Source: Candidatus Saccharibacteria bacterium UBA6040 (GTDB lineage: Bacteria > Patescibacteriota > Saccharimonadia > Saccharimonadales > Saccharimonadaceae). From it: a stretch of 64,000 nucleotides of DNA. The notes beneath the pieces are model-generated. The model was not told where the DNA came from and did no database searches. It worked only from the letters and a program-made list of their open reading frames with translations. This document shows, in pieces, positions 33,358 to 41,588 of the stretch (positions are counted from its first letter, which is position 1; each line of letters begins with the position of its first letter). The translations under genes were made by a program, and so were the position numbers. The stretch is from contig DIZA01000002.1 of the NCBI GenBank assembly GCA_002429245.1, positions 139,399-203,398 on the forward strand. The letters run 5' to 3'.

Positions 33358-34995
33358 GTGATTGCAGATATAACTGTTTCCGAAAAGTCCTTTGGACCTA
33401 AATCCCTCATGTCTAACGTGAGGTTTACTATTAATGATGGCGAGAAAATCGGTGTCATTGGACGGAACGGTGTTGGCAAGTCTACCCTCTTTGGAATCCT
33501 GGCCGGAATGGATAAAGATTTCACTGGTGACATCACCTACAAGCCTGGAACAGTCATCGTAGCGACCCAGCAGGAATATCATGATGTTGGCGATAAGACC
33601 GTCCTTCAGTACGTCCTCGAGGGGCTTCCTGAATATGCGGGCTTAAGTCATATCATCGAGACCTACCCTGAAACTATGGGCGATAACATGAAGAAGATTC
33701 ACGCATACAGTGAAGCGCTGGTCCGTTTTGATGACAAAGGCTTTTATCAAATTGAAGAACAAATCGAACGCGAACTGGCAAACTTCCAGTTGCCTGATAT
33801 TGCGCACCGCGAGTTCTCGACCCTGTCCGGTGGACAGAAGCGTCTTGTTGAAGTCGTCAAGATTATGCACTCTGATGCTGATCTTGCACTTGTTGACGAA
33901 CCAACCAACCACATGGACTACATTGCCAAAGACCAGTTCATTGAGTGGCTGAAAGGTGCGCACGAAGGCGTTCTTCTGATTACTCACGACCGTGATGTCC
34001 TTCGTGAAGTTGATCGTATTATCGAACTGAAAGATGGTGGTTCACAAGCTTTTAAGGGCAACTATGATGCGTACTTGAAACAAAACGCTGTTTCCACCGG
34101 TAGCCAGATGAACGAATTTGAAATGATTGAAAAGCGAATCGTTAACTTGAAAGCAAAAGTTATCGAATACCAACGATTCAAGGAAAAGTCTCGCCACGGT
34201 GGAACTATCCAGCGCTTTAAGCGACTGGAAGAAGAAGGTCGCAAAGAACTGGCTGAACTACAAACTCGTAGTAAACCAACCTTCTGGATTGATAAGGACT
34301 CGGTCGACAATCTTAACTATAAGGTTGCCGCACAGTATGACAAGTTTAAGGCGAAAAACGTTCGTATCAATCTTAAGTCGGATGAATCACGAAGCAAGCA
34401 CGTCCTTATTTCTGGTCGTAACGTCAGTCTTGGCTACGACAAACCACTATTTGCAGGTATTAACATTGACCTTCGCGAAGGTGAAGCAATTGAATTCCGT
34501 GGACGAAACGGCGCTGGTAAGACGACGCTTATTAAAGCAATTCTTGGTGATGAATCAATCACGCAATATGATGGCGAGCTGACACTGGACAAGCAGGTTC
34601 GTGTCGGTATCTACGAACAAGAAGTTTCGTCGGCTTACTTTGAGATGCCACTTGAAGAAGCAATCGAGCGTATGTATCTTTCTCGCGAACTGCCTATTAC
34701 GACGACCAAGATTCGTTCAATCATGAGCGACTACCTATTTACCGAAGGTGATGGCAAAACGCCCGTCAAGCGCCTTAGTGGTGGCCAAAAGGCACGTTTA
34801 CAATTGATCGCGATGCTTGCGAATGATCCACAACTCCTTATTCTCGATGAACCAACGAACCACCTGGACCTTCCTAGTGTGGAAGAGCTTGAAACTGCCC
34901 TCGGCAAGTATTCTGGGGCAATCATCTACGTCAGTCACGATGGCTACTTTCGCGATAAGCTTTCGGGCGACGTGCTGAAAATCGGCGCGCAGTAA
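33358..34995 (+). CDS. ABC-F family ATPase
   Basis: A 545-aa soluble protein with two ABC domains and no membrane part. Walker A motifs GRNGVGKST (35-43) and GRNGAGKTT, signatures LSGGQKRLVE and LSGGQKARLQ, Walker B LALVDEPTNHMD and LLILDEPTNHLD. The inter-domain linker (about 225-310) is basic and helical. ABC-F proteins bind the ribosomal E site and regulate translation or give antibiotic protection. It starts with GTG at the end of an extended -10, hence a near-leaderless mRNA. Confidence 0.93.
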   Translation: MIADITVSEKSFGPKSLMSNVRFTINDGEKIGVIGRNGVGKSTLFGILAGMDKDFTGDITYKPGTVIVATQQEYHDVGDKTVLQYVLEGLPEYAGLSHIIETYPETMGDNMKKIHAYSEALVRFDDKGFYQIEEQIERELANFQLPDIAHREFSTLSGGQKRLVEVVKIMHSDADLALVDEPTNHMDYIAKDQFIEWLKGAHEGVLLITHDRDVLREVDRIIELKDGGSQAFKGNYDAYLKQNAVSTGSQMNEFEMIEKRIVNLKAKVIEYQRFKEKSRHGGTIQRFKRLEEEGRKELAELQTRSKPTFWIDKDSVDNLNYKVAAQYDKFKAKNVRINLKSDESRSKHVLISGRNVSLGYDKPLFAGINIDLREGEAIEFRGRNGAGKTTLIKAILGDESITQYDGELTLDKQVRVGIYEQEVSSAYFEMPLEEAIERMYLSRELPITTTKIRSIMSDYLFTEGDGKTPVKRLSGGQKARLQLIAMLANDPQLLILDEPTNHLDLPSVEELETALGKYSGAIIYVSHDGYFRDKLSGDVLKIGAQ

Positions 34996-35052
34996 ATTAC
35001 GCCAAAGGAATTACAACAAAACGACCGATTTGTTGTAATGATAGTACTCGCT

Positions 35053-35058
35053 TATACT
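35053..35058 (+). promoter_or_regulatory. -10 box of the pilin gene
   Basis: TATACT ends 9 nt before the ATG at 35068, giving a leader of about 3 nt. Confidence 0.5.
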
Positions 35059-35067
35059 AATAAGCAC

Positions 35068-35727
35068 ATGAATCAGTGGGCTAAAATAGCGAATCATCGC
35101 AAAGATATTCATAAGGCGTTTACGGTTGTTGAACTACTTCTTGTTATAGCTGTTATAGGGATACTTGCGTCGATACTCATCGTGTCATATAACGGTGTTC
35201 AACAACAGGCTCAGAATGTTCGACGACTTAATGATATCGACACTGTCAGCAGCGCACTGGCGCTATATGCCAAGGAACATGATGGGTCATATCCTGCAAC
35301 AACGAGTAACACTATGGCGAACTGGAAATCGGTTGATGTGAGAACGGATAGCAATTGTTTTAACGGATCCGCACAAACGGACTGGATACCGGGTGTTGAT
35401 TCATTGCCTCAGAGTGTTCCTAATACTGGATCATTAACCGGTGTTAATGGTAGCTCAGGCTGCTATTTGTATGCAAGTAACGGCACGGATTACGTATTAT
35501 CGGCCTGGAATATGCTTGCTAATCCTACAACAACAGCACCATACTACAGACGCCTCGGGTTTCGATCATTCCAAACACCAACCTCAACACAATTTTATAC
35601 CTGCAACGATAACGTTACGGGTGGTACAAATGGCAGTACGTACGATATTACACAGGATTACTATAAGCACTCCTACACAATCTCAAACATAACAAGTTGT
35701 GATGAAACACCCCCACCAGGTGCTTAG
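35068..35727 (+). CDS. Type IV pilin-like protein
   Basis: A 219-aa prepilin. The leader is unusually long and basic (about 17 residues), followed by KA|FTVVELLLVIAVIGILASILIVSYNGV, with Ala rather than Gly at -1 and Glu at mature position 5. The head has paired cysteines (NCFNGS and GCYLYAS; TCNDN and SCDE). It is similar in size to major pilins, so it may be a main or minor pilus subunit. An in-frame start at 35038 lies upstream of the -10 box and is rejected. Confidence 0.85.
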   Translation: MNQWAKIANHRKDIHKAFTVVELLLVIAVIGILASILIVSYNGVQQQAQNVRRLNDIDTVSSALALYAKEHDGSYPATTSNTMANWKSVDVRTDSNCFNGSAQTDWIPGVDSLPQSVPNTGSLTGVNGSSGCYLYASNGTDYVLSAWNMLANPTTTAPYYRRLGFRSFQTPTSTQFYTCNDNVTGGTNGSTYDITQDYYKHSYTISNITSCDETPPPGA

Positions 35728-35759
35728 GTGGTGCTTATATTCAAATTAGGTTGAGGGTA

Positions 35760-36176
35760 TTAGCCGTTGCTTCTAAAAATCCATTGAACGCCGTACTTAT
35801 CATAGAACTGACCATAGATGCCGAAAGGCATTTTGTGGAGTTCTTGAAGTCGGCTGTTATTATTTTCGTCTTTAAGATTATCAAAGATAGTCTTCAATTC
35901 ATCATAGGTATGGCCCGTCACAAATATTGCTGACATGTTACCTTGGATAGGGTCAAATTCCGGTGAAGCCATCCAATCGGTAGCTGAGATCTCAATACTA
36001 CCGCTCTTCAGATATGCATTGATAATATGACCATGCTTCTCTAAGGGAAAGGAGTCTTTCATAGGAGTATCGCCGAGTTTTGTCAGTGTTAAATCGCCAC
36101 CAAGTGACTTTTGATAAAAAGACATAGCCTCGGCACAATTTCCATCGAACAGAAGAAATGGCGTTGCTCTTAACAT
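35760..36176 (-). CDS. PhnB-like VOC (glyoxalase fold) protein
   Basis: A 138-aa protein of the PhnB/3-demethylubiquinone-like VOC group: ATPFLLFDGNCAEAMSFYQKSLGG at the start, then ADWM-type (SATDWMAS) and the C-terminal FGIYGQFYDKYGVQWIF (family WGxxxGxxxDxFGxxWxI). The typical metal ligands are partly absent, as usual in PhnB proteins. ATG 36176 is set by an extended -10 (TGC-TATAAT) ending 6 nt upstream; a longer frame to 36203 would begin in the terminator. Function unknown. Confidence 0.85.
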   Translation of the reverse strand: MLRATPFLLFDGNCAEAMSFYQKSLGGDLTLTKLGDTPMKDSFPLEKHGHIINAYLKSGSIEISATDWMASPEFDPIQGNMSAIFVTGHTYDELKTIFDNLKDENNNSRLQELHKMPFGIYGQFYDKYGVQWIFRSNG

Positions 36177-36182
36177 ATTTAA

Positions 36183-36217
36183 ATTATAGCAAAAAGCCTC
36201 CAAATTAGAGGCTTTTT
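36183..36217 (-). terminator. Terminator followed by an extended -10 promoter
   Basis: AAAAAGCCTC and GAGGCTTTTT form a perfect 10-bp stem (36191-36217) with T-runs on both strands. Immediately after it on the minus strand, TGC-TATAAT (36183-36191) starts the VOC gene, so the terminator insulates it from upstream transcription. Confidence 0.8.
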
Positions 36218-36335
36218 CATTATACCTATGCTTGGTAGAGCATCGTGTATGAAATTAGGACCAAGTTGTCGGATTTAGAGTGGTGAATATGATTCAGTAC
36301 AGCGCACTAGTCACTGTCAGAAATTGTTTGTACGG

Positions 36336-36626
36336 TTAGAAAAGGTGAAAAACCAAGGCAGTTGTTACCATAATTATAATCGTCGCTATAAAAACGTTAA
36401 ATGCTACCATAATCAATTTAATCTGATCTTTCGTAAAAGAACCTTTTAGCAGATTGCTTGCTTTAAATGTACCAATTATAGAAAGAATACTGGCCGCAAC
36501 CAGTGTCAGGTATACGAATACGATCGTAGGCAGCTTTAAAGCGGACAGTATCCATAGTATGAGGGCAATAAAGAACAAAGAATACGAGCACGTAAGAAGA
36601 ATGAACAGAGTTTTAATTTTTGGCAT
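36336..36626 (-). CDS. Small three-helix membrane protein
   Basis: A 96-aa protein with three predicted membrane segments (about residues 5-28, 33-55 and 71-94) and short polar loops. The family is not recognised. TGA-TAAACT ends 6 nt before the ATG, arguing for a real leaderless gene. It sits at the left of an accessory stretch. Confidence 0.6.
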   Translation of the reverse strand: MPKIKTLFILLTCSYSLFFIALILWILSALKLPTIVFVYLTLVAASILSIIGTFKASNLLKGSFTKDQIKLIMVAFNVFIATIIIMVTTALVFHLF

Positions 36627-36717
36627 AGTATTAGTTTATCACTTTCGTATCGTTGTAAGCGTATAGGGGTTATGGTTTAATTGAAGTAGAAATAATTTTA
36701 GATAAAGATAGGTAGAC

Positions 36718-37461
36718 ATGAGCCCAACCCAAGATCCCCAACAACCACCTGTTGTGCCACCGGCTCCAGTACCAACTCCTCCAGCTTTCAATTCGACAGA
36801 ACCAACCTCAACACCCGTCCAGCCCCGTGTAGATCCTGGCAATACTCTTGGTATTGTTGGGCTAATTCTGAATGTTATTAGCCCACTCCCCGCCCTTATC
36901 GTTTCGATCGTTAGCTACGAGAAGTCAAAAAAAGCTGGCTTTGGCGGTAAACTGGGTCGAATCGGTATTTTGGTGGCTAGTATATATTTAGCGTTGTCTA
37001 TAATCTTCTGTGTTGCTTTCTTTTTCCTTGTCATCATACCAAGCAACGAAAAGGACAATGCCGTGGCATCTGACGCAAAATCAGCTATCGTCAATACCAT
37101 AACTGATGAGAAAAACGCTCAGGCTGTCGCTTCTTACGCTGAGGCGTTCGGCCAAAATTATGGCTATTATCCATCAACCCGAGCTGATTTTTCAAAGCCA
37201 CCAAGCGATACCTCGACCTCTAACATTAGCTCTCTGCCCGTGGGGCTAGTTATTTCGGGTACGGATCCAACAGCAGCTAACGGCACAACAACAATAGGCT
37301 ACCAGTACACCACTCGAACATCAAGCCAAGATCCATCGAAGCAAATAGTTAACGGCGGACGCGTTACATATTGGGATTACAATAACTCAAAAGTAAATAA
37401 TGATGTATACATGGTAGGCCTCCCAGCCACTGACACACCAATCTATATTCCAATAAAATAA
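36718..37461 (+). CDS. Proline-rich membrane protein with pilin-like outside domain
   Basis: A 247-aa protein with a proline/threonine-rich cytosolic head (residues 1-40), two membrane helices resembling DUF4190 (NTLGIVGLILNVISPLPALIVSIVSYEKSKKAG, then IGILVASIYLALSIIFCVAFFFLVII) and an outside domain from about 105 with pilin-head traits (ASYAEAFGQNYGYYPST, VTYWDYNN). It overlaps the transglutaminase gene by one base (TAATG), so they are made together. It may be a membrane-held substrate or partner. Function inferred from context only. Confidence 0.7.
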   Translation: MSPTQDPQQPPVVPPAPVPTPPAFNSTEPTSTPVQPRVDPGNTLGIVGLILNVISPLPALIVSIVSYEKSKKAGFGGKLGRIGILVASIYLALSIIFCVAFFFLVIIPSNEKDNAVASDAKSAIVNTITDEKNAQAVASYAEAFGQNYGYYPSTRADFSKPPSDTSTSNISSLPVGLVISGTDPTAANGTTTIGYQYTTRTSSQDPSKQIVNGGRVTYWDYNNSKVNNDVYMVGLPATDTPIYIPIK

Positions 37462-39662
37462 TGCAAGATCCTAATATACCAATTCAAGAACCAGCCCCAA
37501 ACCCCTATTTTGGTTCTCAACCAACTGATGCAACACCCCCACTCCCGACGGTGGATTCTTCCACGCCCGCACAGCCGCTCCAGACCGCTCTCGAACCTAC
37601 ACCTACGCCCAAGCCAAAGAATAAAAAGCGCCGCAGGCTCATCATCCTAGCAGCAGGCACTCTCGCCGTGATTATCACTGGTATTATTGTGATTTCACAG
37701 TTCATAGCAAACCAGTCAGTCAGTGCCCTTGAAGCCCAGTTTGCCAAAAATACTAACTACGATTATACGCAGCCACAGCTCAACGTTGATCCGACCAAGA
37801 CATTTGACTTTAAGGTTAACTACAACGCACTGCAAAAATATACAGATACTACCGTCACCGACGCAGTTGAAGTGTACTATGACAGCGCGTTGACTGAGCC
37901 AGTAACCGATGTTAACTACAATAAGACAACACGCTCGAATCACATAGTGGTTCAGCCTCCTTTCGAAGCTTTGACAGCGAATGACTCCAATGGTGTACCT
38001 GTCAATATTTCCACCGCCGGCCAGTGGGGGCTGCACGATACCTACTATATTGTGCAAAAGCTAGACGCCAACGGAAAAGCACTGAAGCGACCGCTCGTCA
38101 CTGTATTCACTGTGAAGAAGACCCTGGAAACCCCTCAGGTATCATACGCTGTCGATGATAGTGGCGTCGCTCAGTTTAAATGGAACAAGATAAGTGGCGC
38201 AAACGAATATTATATTATTCAATTCAAAACAGACCCACTGACACACGCGGTAACAGATACAGTCGTGGGACAAACTTCTGACACATCTTGGGCCTCAGTA
38301 AAGGACGAAGGGGTCGGCACTTTAGATCAAAATGAGATCTTCAAAAACTACACGAACTCACTCGATGATCTGTATGGTAATCCTGCGTATGCCGGTTTTG
38401 TGTCTGGCGAAGGTGTCGAGCCGGTTGAGTATGGAGTAGTAGCCAGCCATGACAACACAACCTTCTCCGCTTATTTACCTGTTGATGGTGCCACGCTGCA
38501 ATCACAGCTACCAATTAAAAAAGCGGAAAACGCAGCTTTTCAACAAAAAGCCCCTAGTATGTACATTCAGACCTTTGATCAACTCCCGACACAACTACCA
38601 GTCACAATGGCCGATGGCTCAACCATAAATCGAACCGTCGACATCCTGACAGACCAAGCAACCGCAAAAACAGTTAAGGTACCTGGTGGAGCGCAGGTCT
38701 CAGCCATTTATGTACCCTACGTCATACATGGATCATTACTGGTCGGCTGGTATTATGTCGAGCAATTTAACCCTAGCACCTATGCGAGCGAAGTTGCCCG
38801 AATTGGGACCCGAAACGATACATCACAGGCGAAAACCGGTAGCGTCGCCACTTATAGTTATGCAGGTGTGCCGTCCCGTGATCTTGGCAAAGCAACTATT
38901 AGTAAGACCGCACCGACCGTCCCCTACAAGATAAACGCAACTAATCCACTGACGGCGTATATTGCTGCGAATATGATTGCTGGTAATCAATACATTGATG
39001 TAAGCAAATATATGCAAGCGACTAATCACCCGGATGTGTACCAAGCTGCCTATGAGGCCGAGTATCAAAACCCTTATGCCGTTGGAGCAGAAGGCATTTA
39101 CTTTGATACTGGCAGCAATCTTGTAGAGGTAGAGTACAATCTCACAAAAGATCAGATAACGGCTGAGCAGAAGTCTATTGCCAGTGTAGCAAGTCAGGAT
39201 ATAGCTAAAATAATTACTGCCGGAATGACCGACCGACAGAAGGCACTGGCCATAAATAACTTCCTTGATGACACGGCTTCTTACAATTACCCCGCCTTTG
39301 ATGCCATGCAGCAAGACCCTTTCAGCGTGCCATCGGATTATAAAAACTCGTGGACGGCGGCCGGTATTCTGATAGATAAATCGGGTGTCTGTGCCAGCTA
39401 TGCGGCAGCCTTTAAAGTGCTGGCTGATGCTGCAGGGTTAAATGCGATCGTTGTTGATGGGATTGCAGGTGGTGGGCCACACGCCTGGGACAAAGTACAA
39501 ATGGATGGACAATGGCGCGTAGTTGACCCGACCTGGGATGATGATGGAACGGGTACTAACGGATACTTTGGGCTCACCGATGCTCAAGCTCTGCAAAAAG
39601 ACCACACGCAAGGCACTCGCTTCATGGTCCAATCTGTGATTAGCCAATACGCGGCTAACTAA
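37461..39662 (+). CDS. Membrane-anchored transglutaminase-like protein
   Basis: A 733-aa protein with a proline-rich cytosolic head, KKRRR stop-transfer and a membrane helix at 60-82, then a long outside region and a C-terminal transglutaminase-like (papain-fold) domain. The catalytic triad is visible: Cys644 in SGVCASYA, His674 in PHAWDKV and Asp689 in VVDPTWDD. Upstream repeats (about 100-330) look like beta domains. Such enzymes crosslink or cleave proteins at the surface. Coupled with the preceding gene by a 1-nt overlap. The activity (crosslinker versus protease) is not decidable here. Confidence 0.82.
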   Translation: MQDPNIPIQEPAPNPYFGSQPTDATPPLPTVDSSTPAQPLQTALEPTPTPKPKNKKRRRLIILAAGTLAVIITGIIVISQFIANQSVSALEAQFAKNTNYDYTQPQLNVDPTKTFDFKVNYNALQKYTDTTVTDAVEVYYDSALTEPVTDVNYNKTTRSNHIVVQPPFEALTANDSNGVPVNISTAGQWGLHDTYYIVQKLDANGKALKRPLVTVFTVKKTLETPQVSYAVDDSGVAQFKWNKISGANEYYIIQFKTDPLTHAVTDTVVGQTSDTSWASVKDEGVGTLDQNEIFKNYTNSLDDLYGNPAYAGFVSGEGVEPVEYGVVASHDNTTFSAYLPVDGATLQSQLPIKKAENAAFQQKAPSMYIQTFDQLPTQLPVTMADGSTINRTVDILTDQATAKTVKVPGGAQVSAIYVPYVIHGSLLVGWYYVEQFNPSTYASEVARIGTRNDTSQAKTGSVATYSYAGVPSRDLGKATISKTAPTVPYKINATNPLTAYIAANMIAGNQYIDVSKYMQATNHPDVYQAAYEAEYQNPYAVGAEGIYFDTGSNLVEVEYNLTKDQITAEQKSIASVASQDIAKIITAGMTDRQKALAINNFLDDTASYNYPAFDAMQQDPFSVPSDYKNSWTAAGILIDKSGVCASYAAAFKVLADAAGLNAIVVDGIAGGGPHAWDKVQMDGQWRVVDPTWDDDGTGTNGYFGLTDAQALQKDHTQGTRFMVQSVISQYAAN

Positions 39663-39743
39663 ATGCTTAGAACTTTTAGGTAGCAAAATGCCCCACATCG
39701 TTGACGCAGAGCATTAAGCTTGTTACGGTGATGCAGGGCTCGC

Positions 39744-39935
39744 TTAGGACGCGTTCTGCCACTCGGGAAGAGCTCTTATTTCCAGCAATTGCTGAATATC
39801 GATCTCGTCCTTGGTGACACCGTGTTCTGCACACCACTTTTCGACCACTTGGTCGCGGGTGCGAATCAGACCCTCATGCTCAGGTGAGCTTTGGATAAGT
39901 GAATCACGAATTGCGTTTGTTGATGCGTCACTCAT
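39744..39935 (-). CDS. Hypothetical small protein (63 aa)
   Basis: An acidic, helical 63-aa protein (RDQVVEKWCAEHGVTKDEIDIQQLLEIRALPEWQN). GAGGAA lies close before the ATG and TATACG is further upstream. No family is recognised. It lies between the transglutaminase gene and a tRNA-like relic. Confidence 0.5.
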   Translation of the reverse strand: MSDASTNAIRDSLIQSSPEHEGLIRTRDQVVEKWCAEHGVTKDEIDIQQLLEIRALPEWQNAS

Positions 39936-40002
39936 TGTTCCTCATTTCGTATAGGGAAAAGCGATACATATATTATAACAAATAAGTTTAATAAAGTCAA
40001 TG

Positions 40003-40042
40003 TGCTTATGCTTGGCAACTCTAGTGGACGAGCTTCGAACTT
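40003..40042 (-). repeat. tRNA-3'-end-like relic (middle copy)
   Basis: On the minus strand TTCGAAG is followed by an end reading GTTGCCAAGCATAAG. The tail CTTATGCTTGGCA on the plus strand is shared with the copy near 40.63 kb. It is degenerate and has no 5' half. Confidence 0.35.
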
Positions 40043-40046
40043 TTAG

Positions 40047-40586
40047 CTATTTGGCAGAAATCCGTCCGCCTGCATAAGAAGCGATTACGCCAATAAGGAT
40101 TACGACAAAAATGACGATTGCTATAGTCAGATAGGCTCGTGATGTAGTGCGTGATATATATGTAGCCTTAGGAATCTCTTGTTTTAGGAAAACTCGAAGA
40201 TTACCTAGATCACTTTTTATGTCACTATGTCCTGAAAGCACACCGCCATCCGCAACTTGTAAAGCGTCTGTCAGTAATGGAGAATTTACTTTTAGACTTC
40301 GAAGACTCAGATCATATCGTACTTTTTGTACTGCGATAGTGAAATCTTTTCCAAACATAAAAAATGCACGATCAATCGATTGAACGTCCGTTGCAAATAT
40401 TGTACCGATGTTAAGGTTCTTGTCATCAACCTCGTCTAGCCTAATTGTCTTATCGCTAATGTCCCAGGATAGGATCGCCTTCTTCGAACCAAGAGATACG
40501 GAATCAGTTAGCTTTGAGAGCTTGCCGGTTCTTACCCAGACATTCACGCTTCCTGAAGCTATAACTGTAATTTCACTATTATTCAT
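40047..40586 (-). CDS. Tail-anchored membrane protein (179 aa)
   Basis: The first 140 residues form a beta-rich cytosolic domain (SEITVIASGSVNVWVRTGKL, AILSWDISDKTIRLDEV, IFATDVQSIDRAFFMFGKDFTIAVQKVRYDLSLR), reminiscent of PH-like folds. A single C-terminal helix (about 148-170, AYLTIAIVIFVVILIGVIASYAGG) anchors it. TGT-TATACT ends 6 nt before the ATG, a leaderless start. Family unknown. Confidence 0.65.
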   Translation of the reverse strand: MNNSEITVIASGSVNVWVRTGKLSKLTDSVSLGSKKAILSWDISDKTIRLDEVDDKNLNIGTIFATDVQSIDRAFFMFGKDFTIAVQKVRYDLSLRSLKVNSPLLTDALQVADGGVLSGHSDIKSDLGNLRVFLKQEIPKATYISRTTSRAYLTIAIVIFVVILIGVIASYAGGRISAK

Positions 40587-40596
40587 GTGCTAAGTA

Positions 40597-40677
40597 TAAC
40601 AAAGAGCCTCTACTTCGGAGACCTTATTCATCATACTTATGCTTGGCAGGGGCACGTGGAATCGAACTGTGTGTCAT
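40597..40677 (-). repeat. tRNA-3'-end relic with terminator-like remnant
   Basis: On the minus strand GTTCGATTCCACGTGCCCC is followed by TGCCA, matching the T-loop, acceptor 3' strand and CCA of a tRNA, but no D-arm, anticodon or 5' acceptor is present and the T-stem no longer pairs. The adjoining GAGCCTC...GGAGACCTTATTCATNATAC segment resembles the hairpin and tail at 36.19-36.24 kb, so the unit appears duplicated. Confidence 0.45.
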
Positions 40678-40683
40678 CCAAAT

Positions 40684-40712
40684 TAAAAACGACTCATTAC
40701 GAGTCGTTTTTT
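40684..40712. terminator. Bidirectional terminator
   Basis: AAAAACGACTC and GAGTCGTTTTT form an 11-bp perfect stem around ATTAC with T-runs in both directions. It ends the short basic-peptide gene on the minus strand. Confidence 0.8.
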
Positions 40713-40715
40713 TGA

Positions 40716-40805
40716 TTAGATCTTGCTCTTAAGTTTTAGGCTTTTAGCCTTTTTCTTCAGAAGACGCTTTCGAGCAGCGCCGTGCCAGTTTTTGTGCTTA
40801 GCCAT
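40716..40805 (-). CDS. 29-aa highly basic peptide
   Basis: The ORF reads MAKHKNWHGAARKRLLKKK and ends in KSLKLKSKI, 13 Lys/Arg of 29. GGGAA lies 11-12 nt before the ATG, and a strong terminator directly follows the stop. The KxxxHGAAxKR pattern recalls the N-terminus of ribosomal protein bL35, but the rest is missing, so it may be a tiny ribosome-associated protein. Composition and tight terminator make a real gene likely. Confidence 0.5.
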   Translation of the reverse strand: MAKHKNWHGAARKRLLKKKAKSLKLKSKI

Positions 40806-40928
40806 CGTAAATTAATTCCCTTCATGTCTGTTTTATAGACACAGTTATCAGCTGTTATAGTAACTTATAGCTATTATACCATAGTTTTCTCTTTATCCAC
40901 CTCTGAAATTGTGTTGCTATATACGAAG

Positions 40929-40937
40929 TGCTATAGT
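40929..40937 (+). promoter_or_regulatory. Extended -10 promoter, leaderless start
   Basis: TGC-TATAGT ends 7 nt before the ATG at 40945; TTGTGT lies 17 nt upstream as a weak -35. Confidence 0.55.
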
Positions 40938-40944
40938 CATAAGC

Positions 40945-41181
40945 ATGAATAAAAAATATCTTAAAAAGTTCAACATCAAGGATAAAACAGCAAAGGTAGA
41001 ATTGGCACGTGCTCACGGCATGATTGTACTTCTTGTTATTGCTTTGATGTTTATCTTGGCGCTCTCTAGCTCATTTAATATCGTGCTCGATCCCCTGCTC
41101 TCGTTTATCATCGTCTTCCTTCTCGCGATCGTTGGACTCATTTCGCTCTCAGTCTTGATTGCCGTCCTTAGGAAAAAGTAA
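40945..41181 (+). CDS. Small membrane protein (78 aa)
   Basis: A charged N-terminal helix (NKKYLKKFNIKDKTAKVELARAHG) is followed by two membrane helices (about 30-48 and 52-74). Its stop overlaps the start of the next gene (TAATG). The family is not recognised; it probably works with the following membrane protein. Confidence 0.65.
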   Translation: MNKKYLKKFNIKDKTAKVELARAHGMIVLLVIALMFILALSSSFNIVLDPLLSFIIVFLLAIVGLISLSVLIAVLRKK

Positions 41182-41585
41182 TGGTAGTCACAGCGACGAA
41201 AAAGCCACGACAAGAATATATTCCCGGCGTTTGTAATATTGGTCCCGCCGAGCGTCGAAAACGTCGAAATAGTGGTATTGCCGGCGCTGTCACAACTATT
41301 TTGATTCTGGCTGTACTACTCTTTACTGGTGACCCAGTCTGGTGGCGATTTGTTCTTATCATTCCAGCGGCTGGTGCGGCAATCGGATTTCTTCAATATG
41401 CACTTCACTTTTGTGCTGGCTTTGGCATGAAGGGTATCTATAATGTGATCAATAGTGCGGGCGTTGTCGACAATGTTGGTCTTGAAGAGTCTCGCCTGAA
41501 AGACAAACGAAAAGCCCAGCAGATTGTTATCTTGTCTGGGCTTATCGGTGTAGCATTTATGCTACTCACACTGCTCATTCCTTAG
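41181..41585 (+). CDS. Membrane protein with CNIGPAE motif (134 aa)
   Basis: The cytosolic head carries GVCNIGPAERRKRR, then two membrane helices (about 32-50 and 58-78) with HFCAGFGMKG after the second, and a last helix at 113-132. The conserved-looking Cys pair (CNIG and HFC) suggests a metal or redox site. I recall similar CNIG-containing membrane proteins but cannot name a function. Translationally coupled with the preceding gene. Confidence 0.65.
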   Translation: MVVTATKKPRQEYIPGVCNIGPAERRKRRNSGIAGAVTTILILAVLLFTGDPVWWRFVLIIPAAGAAIGFLQYALHFCAGFGMKGIYNVINSAGVVDNVGLEESRLKDKRKAQQIVILSGLIGVAFMLLTLLIP

Positions 41586-41588
41586 AAA

